64,000 nt of DNA from assembly GCA_947462815.1 (NCBI GenBank), contig CANHQR010000004.1:1-64000 (forward strand). Reading direction: 5' to 3'. Positions within the stretch are counted from its first letter, which is position 1. Each line of letters starts with the position of its first letter. Shown here piece by piece: positions 1 to 9,747 of the stretch. Below the pieces are notes generated by a model. The model was not told the origin of the DNA and ran no database searches. It worked only from the letters and a program-made list of their open reading frames with translations. Both the position numbers and the translations under genes were made by a program. The DNA is from Pseudobdellovibrionaceae bacterium. Its GTDB lineage: Bacteria; Bdellovibrionota; Bdellovibrionia; Bdellovibrionales; JAMPXM01.

Positions 1-129
1 CAGATCGGACCGGCTCTGCAAACATTGCTGGCGCTTTCGCCGATCCAAGATATCAAAATCGAAGAAGTGGAGTTCGAAGATATCATTCGCGACTTCCTCG
101 AAGGCCGACATGACCACCTATCTCAATAA
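1..129 (+). CDS. ABC transporter ATP-binding protein, C-terminal end only (truncated by window start)
   Basis: Frame 1 reads QIGPALQTLLALSPIQDIKIEEVEFEDIIRDFLEGRHDHLSQ*; resembles the C-terminus of the ATPase at 14236-15222 and overlaps a permease start. Confidence 0.65.
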   Translation, partial: QIGPALQTLLALSPIQDIKIEEVEFEDIIRDFLEGRHDHLSQ

Positions 130-916
130 GCTCTGGGGTGGTGCACGGCTGGCGGCGCTCGAGCAACTCACCTATAGATTTAATTTGTTTTCGGATGTCG
201 CCATCCAACCGCTCATTGTCGCAGCCGTCGAGCTGACACTTTGGCTTGCATTCTTTAAGTCCACGGGACGCAGCGAACTGGCCGGGTTCAGTCAAGAACA
301 CTATCTGGCTTATGCCATCTGGGCGGCTTTCGTCGCACGGATCTCAGCAAACTGGATGTACGAGTGGAATATGATCGACTCGGTGGAAACTGGCTCGGTG
401 AATGCTGTGCTGGTGCGACCCATCAGCTTCTATTCATTTTGGTTGGGCCAATTTCTTGGCTACAAAGTCCTCACGTCGAGCTTTTCGCTTGTTGTTCCAC
501 TGGTCGTTTGCTGGGCCATGAAGCTGCCCGTGCAGCTCGAGAGATTGCCTCTCGCACTCTTGTTGGTGCTCTTCTACCTCATTTTCGTTCACACGATCGC
601 CGTCATTATGTCCTCCTTAGCATTCTTCTTCAATCGCGTGCATCACGTGACCGTTGCCAAGAACATCACCCTGTGGATGTTAGGTGGAGAATTTTTCCCC
701 CTCGATATTCTGCCAGAAGGAATCCGTGAGGCGATGATCGCGTTGCCCTTCTCAAGCGCGGTGTTTCGTCCGGTCGGATATCTCACGGGTCGTTTAACCA
801 CAGCCCAACTGGGCGAAGGATTCTTGTCGATTGCCATTGGCCAGATTGTCCTAGGAAGTGTGGCTTTTGTTTTATGGCGCGCCGGTCGTCGACGCTACGC
901 GGGGACGGGCGCATGA
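110..916 (+). CDS. ABC-2 type transporter permease
   Basis: 268 aa, about six hydrophobic segments, overlaps upstream ATPase end; family resemblance to COG4587/COG3694 permeases. Confidence 0.8.
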   Translation: MTTYLNKLWGGARLAALEQLTYRFNLFSDVAIQPLIVAAVELTLWLAFFKSTGRSELAGFSQEHYLAYAIWAAFVARISANWMYEWNMIDSVETGSVNAVLVRPISFYSFWLGQFLGYKVLTSSFSLVVPLVVCWAMKLPVQLERLPLALLLVLFYLIFVHTIAVIMSSLAFFFNRVHHVTVAKNITLWMLGGEFFPLDILPEGIREAMIALPFSSAVFRPVGYLTGRLTTAQLGEGFLSIAIGQIVLGSVAFVLWRAGRRRYAGTGA

Positions 917-1776
917 TGAAGGCGTTCTACTCGATAACTTCGACGGCAACGGCAACTTGGAACTCGCGGGTGGCTGAGCAAGTCCGAGACCTCCTGAAGC
1001 ATATCGCCCTCGTTGGTGCATTTGCGCGAGTCAGCCTGATGTCGGAGCTCGAATACCGATTCAATTTTGCGGTCCGAATTTTTACCGACGTCATTTGGTA
1101 TATCGCCCAACTTTCCGTATTCGAGGTCCTCTTTCAACACACAGATTCACTTAGCGGTTGGACTTTGGCGAGCATGCGCGTTTTCATGGGCGTTCTGTTT
1201 CTCACCGATTCCATCTATATGATGCTGTTTTCAGAAAATCTCGATCGACTCAGCGATCGAATCCGCCGCGGTGATCTCGATTTGCTACTCGTCAAACCTG
1301 TCAGCTCGCAATGGATGTTGAGCTTCCAAAAGATCAGCGTCGCTTACTTCGGAAATTTCATCATCTCGGCGCTTTGGTTAGGCTGGTCGCTCACGCAGGT
1401 GCCAGACTTTCAGTGGTGGCGATTGCTGTGGCTGCTCGTCTGCGTTCCCTGTGGCGTCATCGTCGTCTACGCCATTCGCTTTTCCACAGCGTCGACGGCC
1501 CTCTATTTCACGAAGGCCGATGCGATCAACTACATTTGGTATCAGCTCTATCGCCTCGGAACGCGTCCTGACACCGTTTATCCAAAAGTGTTGCGATATG
1601 CTGTTCTGAGCGTTCTGCCGATCGCCTTTCTCGCCAGCGTTCCCGCTCAAGTCATTCTGAATCGCACGGGACCTGAAATGGTGCTTTGGGGTATCGCGCT
1701 GGCCTCCCTGATGCTCGCGGTATCCTCCTGGATTTGGAAGACCGGTCTCAAGCGCTACGCATCCGCCTCGTCTTGA
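913..1776 (+). CDS. ABC-2 type transporter permease (second subunit)
   Basis: ORF 874-1776; likely start ATGATGAAG at 913 overlapping the previous stop; hydrophobic ABC-2 permease pattern with RRGDLDLLLVKPVS motif. Confidence 0.75.
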   Translation: MMKAFYSITSTATATWNSRVAEQVRDLLKHIALVGAFARVSLMSELEYRFNFAVRIFTDVIWYIAQLSVFEVLFQHTDSLSGWTLASMRVFMGVLFLTDSIYMMLFSENLDRLSDRIRRGDLDLLLVKPVSSQWMLSFQKISVAYFGNFIISALWLGWSLTQVPDFQWWRLLWLLVCVPCGVIVVYAIRFSTASTALYFTKADAINYIWYQLYRLGTRPDTVYPKVLRYAVLSVLPIAFLASVPAQVILNRTGPEMVLWGIALASLMLAVSSWIWKTGLKRYASASS

Positions 1777-1793
1777 GGTGCTTCAACTCAATG

Positions 1794-1939
1794 GCGAGGC
1801 CGTAGGCGTCATCTCGATCGCGAGGCCGTAGGCGTCATCTCGATCGCGAGGCCGTAGGCGTCATCTCGATCGCGAGGCCGTAGGCGTCATCTCGATCGCG
1901 AGGCCGTAGGCGTCATCTCGATCGCGAGGCCGTAGGCCT
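1794..1939. repeat. Tandem repeat, 26-bp unit GCGAGGCCGTAGGCGTCATCTCGATC, five copies plus a partial sixth
   Basis: Unit starts read at 1794, 1820, 1846, 1872, 1898 and 1924; last copy contains GAGGCC-GTA-GGCCTC. Confidence 0.95.
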
Positions 1940-2808
1940 CAACGCGACGTCGAGGGGGCGGCTCGACGTGGAATCGCGCCGTTAGTGGCAGGAGCTTCGC
2001 GGCGATCTGCAGAGGGCGCTAAAATTTGCTGGATACCCGAGCTCGCACAAGTGGCCCAGGCTTCCGCGCGTTGGCCACTGAAGTGCAGATCATCACCTGC
2101 GTTAGCGATCAGGGGGCTTCCGTCCGAGCAGCTCGAGGCGGTCGCGTTCGGTCGCAAGTTGCGTGAATCAAGAAAATGACATCGTGAGATCACCGTCTCA
2201 CGAAGCGCGTCGACATAAGCCCCGTATCTCTCACCACAACTTCGAGCCACCGGTCCTGTGGGAAATTGCGGCGGACCGACCCACAAACAAGGCGTCCCAT
2301 TCGGCACAGCATCCAACATCCGTCTCACATCCGCAAAGGCGTTGGCGTTCAATGAACCCCGACAAAGTGCACCCGCATCGTTGGTGCCAAGAGCAAAAAC
2401 CATCGCCGCAGGCCGAGGCCGAGCCTCTCGCCACTGCAGGGCCGAAGGAACATCACCGGCCGAACGCGAGTTGCCCCGACCCTCGCAGCTGCTTGAAATA
2501 TTCAATTGAGCAAAGCGGTTTTCATTCGCATTCGCCCACTGGAGGGCTCGAGATCCCGCCACCGCATAGCGAGCGACACCGACGCCCTGAGCTTCCAACT
2601 GGCGTTCCAGAGATCGTCCGAAGGGACCCGCCGTGTGCGAGTCGCCGATCAAAACGACTTCGTTGGGCTGCAGCTGAGTTCGACAGCTTTGCGCATGGGC
2701 GGGTGAAGGGATCAACCCAAAAGATGCGAGGAGTAACGTCCCTTTGATCAGAGTAACGAAATGCTGATCGAAGAATTTTCGCCATCCCGGAGAGAGCACC
2801 GAGTTCAT
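1939..2808 (-). CDS. Secreted SGNH/GDSL-family hydrolase
   Basis: Signal peptide; VVLIGDSHTAG, FALGTNDAG and DDLHFSG match SGNH blocks I, III and V. Confidence 0.75.
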   Translation of the reverse strand: MNSVLSPGWRKFFDQHFVTLIKGTLLLASFGLIPSPAHAQSCRTQLQPNEVVLIGDSHTAGPFGRSLERQLEAQGVGVARYAVAGSRALQWANANENRFAQLNISSSCEGRGNSRSAGDVPSALQWREARPRPAAMVFALGTNDAGALCRGSLNANAFADVRRMLDAVPNGTPCLWVGPPQFPTGPVARSCGERYGAYVDALRETVISRCHFLDSRNLRPNATASSCSDGSPLIANAGDDLHFSGQRAEAWATCASSGIQQILAPSADRREAPATNGAIPRRAAPSTSR

Positions 2809-3202
2809 TTCTGCCTGACCTCGATCTTTTTAAACATGAAGAATGAGCCGCTCATCGACACTCGTTTCGCTTTCTTCACTTTGGGGCGATTGAGTTTCGC
2901 CGCTCGTTGCAGACTCGCACTCCTTCAGTGTCGCCTCGCGCGAGCTCCAGCGTCGAGAGTTTTGTCGTCGTTGCCGGCGAGGCGAGGCCAGGCCAGGCCA
3001 GGCTGGGTCCTGCCGCGCCAAGAACTCAGTCGCGTCTACAAAAGTCGTGTCTCAAAATGAGACAGACCTAGGTCGTGAAAGTTCGACCGTGTCGCAGACC
3101 CAATGAGATTTCGCTGAATATTCGGGCTCCGAAAACATCAAAGAAGCATCCCCACCCCACTTCGTCGTTATCCCCGATTCGAAAAAATCCGAAACGAGGA
3201 GC

Positions 3203-3958
3203 ATGGGAATGTTGGATCGCTATAAGAAAACTGGCGGATTTGTTCAGCTCATCACTCTGCTCGACACGTGTGGCGCACAAAAGCGCGATAAGTTTCTGGA
3301 AATCATTCGCCAAGAAGATTCGCGCTGGGCCCGAGTTCTCGAAGCCAAGCTCATCGATCTCAATCGCGTTTTGAGTTGGAATGACTCGGCCTTAGCTGAA
3401 GTCATCGGTGTGCTTCAAGAAATCAATGTCGCCGCCATCTGCTCGACACTCGACGATACCCAGCGAGCTCGTATCATCGCGACCATTCCCCACCAAAATC
3501 GTCGCAAGGTGGAAGATCTGATCGAAAACGCTCGGCCCACTCCAGGTGAGGTGACGACTTCGATCAACAAGTTGGTTGAGGCGGTTCGCAAACTCGCGGC
3601 TGATGGCGTACTTCGCTTTGATAAGATTGATCCGCGACTGCATATCGAATCCGATATCGAAGAGCGCCTGGCGCAAGGACGAGCGATCGCCGGAATCGAC
3701 GACCACGAGCTGATGCCTGTTGGAGTTTCCGCCGCACCCAACGCCAGCGAAGAAGCGCATCTTGCCGTGGTCCGCAGTCTCGACACCTTCAAGCCGAGCT
3801 CAACAAGTCCCGTTGACACGAGTGATCACAAGGCGATGGTTCAAGAGCTGGAGAAGCTTCGCAAGCGAGTGACGGAACTTGAAAGGGCCAACGTGACTCT
3901 CAAAAACGAGCTCGCCATAGCCAAAACCAAACTCGAACAGATTCGTCGAATCGCCTGA
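3203..3958 (+). CDS. FliG-like protein (FliG M/C-type domain plus C-terminal coiled coil)
   Basis: SWNDSALAEVIGVLQEINVAAICSTLDDTQRARIIATIPHQNRRKVEDLIE...KLVEAVRKLAADGVLRF resembles FliG_C; C-terminus ELEKLRKRVTELERANVTLKNELAIAKTKL is coiled coil. Confidence 0.6.
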   Translation: MGMLDRYKKTGGFVQLITLLDTCGAQKRDKFLEIIRQEDSRWARVLEAKLIDLNRVLSWNDSALAEVIGVLQEINVAAICSTLDDTQRARIIATIPHQNRRKVEDLIENARPTPGEVTTSINKLVEAVRKLAADGVLRFDKIDPRLHIESDIEERLAQGRAIAGIDDHELMPVGVSAAPNASEEAHLAVVRSLDTFKPSSTSPVDTSDHKAMVQELEKLRKRVTELERANVTLKNELAIAKTKLEQIRRIA

Positions 3959-3973
3959 TGGATCTTCGATCCT

Positions 3974-4828
3974 CTAGGCACCCTTTGGATCGCGAGGCGC
4001 AACCGTCGATCGCAGATCGATTTTCTGCGCTGGAACTCCGCCCCAGGTTTCCGCATCCGGGATCACCGTTTTCGGCATCACGACAGAGTGAGGAAGAATT
4101 TTTGCGCCCTTGCCAATCTTCGCCCCACCCATAACGCTTGCCTTCAAACCGATAGTCGCTCCGTCTCCAATTTCAACGGGAGCCAAAACCAAATAGCCGC
4201 CCTGACCGTAGTGAGCGACGATGGTCACGCTGCCGCCCAACGTGACCTTTTCTCCAATCGTAATCAGACTTGGATCCGAGATGGCCGTGGTGTTGATGAC
4301 GGCGCCTTGGCCGATTCTCATGCCCATCATTTTGTAGAACACATGCGCTAAAGGAGAGGGCGTGAAGAGTTCCAAGACGGTGTAGCGAAGCATATAAGTG
4401 ATACCATTGTGGATATACCAGCGAATCGCCTCGAGGGAGTAATAGGGCCCACGCCAAGGCTTCAACCCGCCGCCGAGCAAGAGCATAAACACACGATTGG
4501 TGGCGGGCAGAATGAAGATCATCATCACACCGGTGAGGAAAATCGCTCCGACCACCGAGCTTCCGATCGCCCAAGATCTCGCCCAGACGGACCATTCGAG
4601 ACTACTGCGGTAGGCCCAACCCACAAGGGCAACGCCCGGCGCGACCGATAGACCCAAAATGCCGGAACCTAAAACGTAAAGCGGCAAGATCATGACAAGA
4701 TGCAAGAGAGTTTTAAATCGACGCAGAGTCGATTCAAAGAGGCCACCTAAGCCACCTCGCTGACTACCGGACGGATCAACAAATTTGTAGCTCGGGGAAG
4801 GTCCGGAGGACGAATTAGATTCTGACAC
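3974..4828 (-). CDS. Hexapeptide-repeat (left-handed beta-helix) acyltransferase, membrane associated
   Basis: N-terminal hydrophobic segments followed by IGDGATIGLKASVMGGAKIGKGAKILPHSVVMP hexapeptide pattern. Confidence 0.75.
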   Translation of the reverse strand: MSESNSSSGPSPSYKFVDPSGSQRGGLGGLFESTLRRFKTLLHLVMILPLYVLGSGILGLSVAPGVALVGWAYRSSLEWSVWARSWAIGSSVVGAIFLTGVMMIFILPATNRVFMLLLGGGLKPWRGPYYSLEAIRWYIHNGITYMLRYTVLELFTPSPLAHVFYKMMGMRIGQGAVINTTAISDPSLITIGEKVTLGGSVTIVAHYGQGGYLVLAPVEIGDGATIGLKASVMGGAKIGKGAKILPHSVVMPKTVIPDAETWGGVPAQKIDLRSTVAPRDPKGA

Positions 4829-4992
4829 GCGCGAGGCCTCGTCTTTCTTCTCTTATCAAAGATGAAAATCGATCGGGCTGCAACAGAAGAGCTGTTCGAG
4901 AAGTCGACAAACTCGCGAAACCGGTCTTCGCGCTATTCCTTCATCAGAGCGCCTCTTGACCACTTCTGCTTTTGGATGCCAATTGAAGCTGT

Positions 4993-5787
4993 ATGAAATG
5001 CGATCTCGGCACCAACCCTCAGCCTATCTCGACCCACCCAGATGTCGATGGCACGCCCCAGAGCGAGGCAAGACGAGATGCTCCAACCTCTTGCTCAGAG
5101 CTCTCCCAGCGGGTCGCCTCACCACGACAAGACTCTCGTCAGTTTCGCTTGCCGTCAAAGTCGGCTCTTGATCACGCTCGTGCCCGTGAACGCCACTTCG
5201 GTCGATCTTGGGAAGAGTTGCGCCAATGGCCCGAGCTCGAGCTGGAGATCGGCTGTGGAGTCGGCTGGCATAGTCTGAAACGAGCCATCAGCTTATCGCA
5301 AGCTCGAGAGCGGAAGCGAGGTCTCATCGCAATCGAGCGCACCCGCGAAAAGTTCGAAGCCTTTGCTCGTCGATGGACCCGACATACCCCTGAGCAAACC
5401 GCACACCTCACGGCGATTCAGGCCGACGCCCGATTGTGGTGCGCCCGAGAGATTCATTCGCCTATTCTCGATCAGGTTTGGATTCTCTACCCGAACCCTG
5501 AGCAGGGTCGACCCCAGCGGAATTGGTTGCGTGAGCCGTTCTTTTCGCACTTAAGCCAAGTTGTAAAACCGAAGGGTCGACTGACCTTGGCCACAAACTC
5601 GGAGACGTACTTTCGGGACGCTCAAGAGGCCCTCCAACTCTGGAAGCATGTTTGGAAGCTTGATTCTCAAAAGAGTTGGTCGCAAGCCACACACGTCGAT
5701 TTCTCGCCGCGCACGCACTTTGAGAAGAAGTATTTCGAACGAGGCGAGCACTTGTTTGAGCTTGAACTTGAGCGATGTGCAGAATGA
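4993..5787 (+). CDS. trmB: tRNA (guanine-N7-)-methyltransferase-like protein
   Basis: ELEIGCGVGWHSL SAM motif, ILYPNPEQGRPQRNW and GRLTLATNSETYF resemble TrmB. Confidence 0.65.
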   Translation: MKCDLGTNPQPISTHPDVDGTPQSEARRDAPTSCSELSQRVASPRQDSRQFRLPSKSALDHARARERHFGRSWEELRQWPELELEIGCGVGWHSLKRAISLSQARERKRGLIAIERTREKFEAFARRWTRHTPEQTAHLTAIQADARLWCAREIHSPILDQVWILYPNPEQGRPQRNWLREPFFSHLSQVVKPKGRLTLATNSETYFRDAQEALQLWKHVWKLDSQKSWSQATHVDFSPRTHFEKKYFERGEHLFELELERCAE

Positions 5788-5863
5788 ACTGGCCCGACAG
5801 ATTTGAACAGATAGAATCGCCACAACCCAGAGGCTGACTTAAACTGGACGCAAAGGAAGATCT

Positions 5864-6793
5864 ATGGCTTCGCATCTGATTGTCGATGGTTTCGGATCTA
5901 AAGCGATGTTATTGCGACGAAGATTCGAAGAGGTCATGGCCGACCCCGAAGCTCCTCGCTCTCCCGAGAGATTTTCTTGGGATTGGTGGCATGTTCCAGG
6001 TCGATACACTCATTTGAGAACACCCGCCGCTCGATTCTTTTCTAAAGAGCTGATGGAAGGCTTTCGTTCCGAACTCCAGGCTTGGGGGCGAATCGAGTTG
6101 GGCTGCGGTGAGATCTCTCCGATTTGGCTCAGCCTCTATGTGGAAGGTTGCGAGCAAAACTGGCATGCTGATCATCCTCACGGACCCTGGGCCTTCGTTT
6201 ACTCGCTCACGCCCAAGTCGAATGCCTTTCGCGGAGGCGAAACGCAACTCTTGCGGCCTGAAGTCTTGTCGCGATGGTCCTTTACGGCTCAAGGAGAGTT
6301 TCACGCGGATGCGATCATCGAAAAAATCGCGCCAAAGTTTTCTCGCCTCATCGCCTTCGATCCCCGAATTCCGCATGGTGTGACGCGTGTCGAAGGGACT
6401 CGGGACCCCCTTGTGGGCCGGCTCGTACTCCACGGATGGTTTACTCCTCCTCAGATTCACATCGACGGGCCCCTCAAGCCCCAACAAATTCGCGACTTTC
6501 TCAAACAACTAGATGTCGAGATCTTTCACCTGCTGCAAGGGGATTCTGCGTCGAACTCGAAGGTGCGGATCTGGAGCAGTAGTGGCCACGCGGCATTCCG
6601 GCTTCGCGTTCTGGCCTCGGGTAAAATTCAAAGTTTTGAAACTCTAGCGGACAGTCTTCGTGCGCCGACGCCCGAGCAGGAGGTTCGAGATCGAAAGCAG
6701 CTCGTGACTGTGATGAAGAAACTCGTGAATCGAGTTCGCTTTCCAACACGCCCTCGTGGCAGCACGATCACTCTGCCTTTGAGCTTTGAATGA
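5864..6793 (+). CDS. 2OG-Fe(II) oxygenase-like protein
   Basis: WHADHPHGPWAFVYSLTP...FRGGETQLL...FDPRIPHGVTRVEG: HxD...H arrangement of prolyl-4-hydroxylase-like oxygenases. Confidence 0.65.
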   Translation: MASHLIVDGFGSKAMLLRRRFEEVMADPEAPRSPERFSWDWWHVPGRYTHLRTPAARFFSKELMEGFRSELQAWGRIELGCGEISPIWLSLYVEGCEQNWHADHPHGPWAFVYSLTPKSNAFRGGETQLLRPEVLSRWSFTAQGEFHADAIIEKIAPKFSRLIAFDPRIPHGVTRVEGTRDPLVGRLVLHGWFTPPQIHIDGPLKPQQIRDFLKQLDVEIFHLLQGDSASNSKVRIWSSSGHAAFRLRVLASGKIQSFETLADSLRAPTPEQEVRDRKQLVTVMKKLVNRVRFPTRPRGSTITLPLSFE

Positions 6794-6821
6794 ACTCGTA
6801 AGAACAAGTTCATTTCAAAAG

Positions 6822-8294
6822 TCACTCATACTTAGGACGTTGGTCCTCAAAATCGATAATCTGGATCCACTTCTCGTACTCTTCGAGAAGGCGGTCTCTT
6901 TCAATCTCGAGACCGACCTGCGCCCGATCAAAGAGGACGCGAATTTGTTTAGATCCTGAAGTTTCCGTTAGGCTGCGTCCGGCTCCCGTGGAATCACGAT
7001 CGATGACGAGGATGCGCACACGCTTCATAGAATCTGTGATTTCCATACGCAGGGGCCGTCCCTCGTTGTCAAACGTTACCTCTGCGCTTTCTTCTCCCGC
7101 CCCGAACGCATCTTGACGCTTGAACTTTCGAACATCAATCGGTGGTGGCGTCGCAAGCGGTCGCGGTGTCGCCAACGCTTGAGCCGGCAAGGTCGGAGTT
7201 TGAATCTGTAGGCACTCGCGATTGGACTTCAGACCCTCTGGTTCGTAGATCACACGGGTGCGGCAGCGATCCGGAGACGAAAAACTTTGTACCCGGTATC
7301 CCGTGTAGTCGAATCGGTATCCCAACTTCTCGCCCTCTTCGCGCAGTCCGACGAGTCGGTCATGTTGATCGAAATCGAAATTCTCCCAGCGCTCACCGCG
7401 CGTGGCTGCACGCAAGTAGGTTTCTTGCGCATAGCTGGCACGCGCAACACCATCCGCATCATGCACAGACAGCAGTCGTCCGTCCGCATCGCGAGCGAAG
7501 CGAAAAATCATTTTACCAGCTTGTCGCATCGCGAGGATTCGCCCAACTCGATCGCGCTGAATTTCCCATCGACGTTTGTCAGTCGTCTCAAAGCTCTCCA
7601 AACGCCCGCTGCGATCAAAGTGGGGATAGGGCGGCTCTGTGAATTGGTAACCACCACTGGATTTCTTTAAAATGCGAGCTGGACTGACCTCCTCGACCCA
7701 AGCGCCAAGTCGCTGACGAAAGACACGAACTCGACCGAGCCCACACTCCACGAGGTCGATTCGCTGAGGGAGCTTCTGCGAATTCAGGTCGTGAAGCTGA
7801 AGTTTGAGATCCAGATTGGAGCACCATGCAGGGCCGAAGAGCGTATCGTTGGAGGCTTTGGGATCATGGCGACGCTCCAATAAAACGGCACGGTCGATCG
7901 GGCCCGGAAGCGGAACACTGAAATCATGGCGTAAAAGATCGAGACTTCCCGCTTCGCGTTTGGAACCTTGCGGCTTCTCCCTCAAAATCCGAAAGAGCTC
8001 GCGCACAACAAAGGGATCTTGAACGGCGTTGTGTTGGCCATTGGTTTCTTGAACAGAGCTGTCTGGGCCAGAGCTGTCTTTGCCTGAGTTCGCTCTTGTG
8101 ACGGTCGCCTTGACCACGGGTCCCGACGCAGCCGGGGGAGCTGATTCTGAAGGTCCCACCCATGCAAGCCCCACCAAGGCCAGAGCGAAGCCCGTGAACC
8201 AGCGCGCCTCTCGCAGACGGCTTCGACGACGACTTCGCAATCCGTTTTTACAGTTTGAATTTCTTAAATCGGCTCGTCCTGAGATCACTTTCAC
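6822..8294 (-). CDS. Secreted RHS/YD-repeat-like protein, short form
   Basis: Signal-like N-terminus; FSVPLPGPIDRAVLLERRHDPKASNDTLFGPAWCSNLDLKL and FARDADGRLLSVHDADG resemble RHS/DUF6531 and YD repeats. Confidence 0.5.
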   Translation of the reverse strand: MKVISGRADLRNSNCKNGLRSRRRSRLREARWFTGFALALVGLAWVGPSESAPPAASGPVVKATVTRANSGKDSSGPDSSVQETNGQHNAVQDPFVVRELFRILREKPQGSKREAGSLDLLRHDFSVPLPGPIDRAVLLERRHDPKASNDTLFGPAWCSNLDLKLQLHDLNSQKLPQRIDLVECGLGRVRVFRQRLGAWVEEVSPARILKKSSGGYQFTEPPYPHFDRSGRLESFETTDKRRWEIQRDRVGRILAMRQAGKMIFRFARDADGRLLSVHDADGVARASYAQETYLRAATRGERWENFDFDQHDRLVGLREEGEKLGYRFDYTGYRVQSFSSPDRCRTRVIYEPEGLKSNRECLQIQTPTLPAQALATPRPLATPPPIDVRKFKRQDAFGAGEESAEVTFDNEGRPLRMEITDSMKRVRILVIDRDSTGAGRSLTETSGSKQIRVLFDRAQVGLEIERDRLLEEYEKWIQIIDFEDQRPKYE

Positions 8295-8428
8295 ATTATA
8301 ATGTCGAAGTTGAAGTTTCGCCCAGAAGAATTCAGGCCGAACAGGTTCAATTTCAGTACAATTTCAGAGCGAAATCTCTCGCGGGAGAGTGAGCTCACGC
8401 TCAGAAACCTCTGACCAAGGAGACCCTT

Positions 8429-8986
8429 ATGACCGCAAATGATTCTGGACCATCAGGATCAGGAAGAGGAACAGAATTGGCGACCTTTGCCGGCGGCTGC
8501 TTTTGGGGCATGGAAGAGTTGTTTCGCACAATGCCAGGCGTGATCGACACGGAGGTGGGCTACACAGGTGGAAAACTACCCCAGGCCACCTACAGAGACG
8601 TCAAAAAAGGCGACACAGGGCACGCCGAAGCCCTTCGAATTCAATTCGCACCTCAGCGAATCAGCTATAAACAACTGTTGGACTTCTTTTTCCGAATTCA
8701 CAATCCCACGACCAAAGATCGACAAGGCAACGACATCGGCTCCCAATACAGGTCGGCGATCTTTTTCCATAGCACCGAACAAAAGAAAGCGGCGGAAGAG
8801 TTCATCACTCGCGTCAATAGATCTGGGGCCTGGCCAAGTCCTATCGTGACAGAAATTTTGCCGGCGAGCGATTTTTGGACAGCCGAGCCCGAGCACCAGA
8901 ACTACTTGCAAAATTATCCTGACGGCTACACGTGCCACTACGTGCGTCAGCTGCCGAGCTTTCTTGCCGAGAGCGAAAAATCTTGA
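8429..8986 (+). CDS. msrA: Peptide methionine-S-sulfoxide reductase
   Basis: [47 protein letters not shown]; diagnostic MsrA GCFWG motif. Confidence 0.95.
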   Translation: MTANDSGPSGSGRGTELATFAGGCFWGMEELFRTMPGVIDTEVGYTGGKLPQATYRDVKKGDTGHAEALRIQFAPQRISYKQLLDFFFRIHNPTTKDRQGNDIGSQYRSAIFFHSTEQKKAAEEFITRVNRSGAWPSPIVTEILPASDFWTAEPEHQNYLQNYPDGYTCHYVRQLPSFLAESEKS

Positions 8987-9747
8987 ACAGCATTCTTCTT
9001 GAGGTTGCTGAATGCTCTCCGGAGCCCGGCCTGGCCGCTTGGAATTGGGAATTGCCGATTGAAGATCGGCGTGCGCGACACATGCTGCATGTGCTCAAGT
9101 TACCGATGGGTCGCGAGTTTCATATGGGCCTCATCGATCACAGTATCGGCACAGGCCGGTGGATCAGTCACGAGTCCGACGTCATCCGTGGGATCTATAA
9201 CCCGAGCCAAATTGCGAATGAGATACCTCTCGCTCAACGTAGCCTGATCCTCGGACTGCCTCGGCCAAAGAGCCTGCGCAGAATCTTACGTATGATCGGC
9301 AATCTTGGAATCCAAGAGGTGCATCTGATCAACACGGCTCGCGTCGATAAATCTTACTGGAGTTCCCCCTGGCTCGAGGAGCATGCTCAGCGCGCCGCTC
9401 TTCTTGAAGGTCTCGAGATCGCCTGTCGTGGTGGTGCGACTTTACCTCGCCTCCCACGAATTCAACAGCATCGACTTTTCAGACCCTTCGCTGAAGACCA
9501 TCTACCGCGCTTGGTATCCGGCTACCAAGGTCTTGTGCTTCACCCTGGTGTGCGTCCGAGCGAGGAGGAGCGCGCCACTCGAAGAGATCAGCCTCTCATG
9601 TTCGCCATCGGACCTGAAGGTGGATTCGTCGACTTTGAGCTCGAACTTTTTCAGCGGGCGGGTTTTCAAAAATGGAGTTTTGGTGAGCGCTGTTGGTCCG
9701 TCGAAGTGGCCGTACCCTTTTCGATGGCCTATTTCAGCCCGGCGTAA
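8932..9747 (+). CDS. rsmE: 16S rRNA (uracil1498-N3)-methyltransferase
   Basis: [35 protein letters not shown] and [17 protein letters not shown]; start may be a TTG near 8985. Confidence 0.85.
   Translation: MPLRASAAELSCRERKILNSILLEVAECSPEPGLAAWNWELPIEDRRARHMLHVLKLPMGREFHMGLIDHSIGTGRWISHESDVIRGIYNPSQIANEIPLAQRSLILGLPRPKSLRRILRMIGNLGIQEVHLINTARVDKSYWSSPWLEEHAQRAALLEGLEIACRGGATLPRLPRIQQHRLFRPFAEDHLPRLVSGYQGLVLHPGVRPSEEERATRRDQPLMFAIGPEGGFVDFELELFQRAGFQKWSFGERCWSVEVAVPFSMAYFSPA

Noticed and set aside
1794-1939. Tandem array considered as a CRISPR
   Set aside because: No unique spacers; units are head-to-tail with no intervening variable sequence and no cas genes.
2163-2747. 194-aa plus-strand ORF overlapping the SGNH hydrolase
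   Set aside because: Lies antisense inside 1939-2808, low-complexity composition typical of GC-rich shadow ORFs, no domain features.
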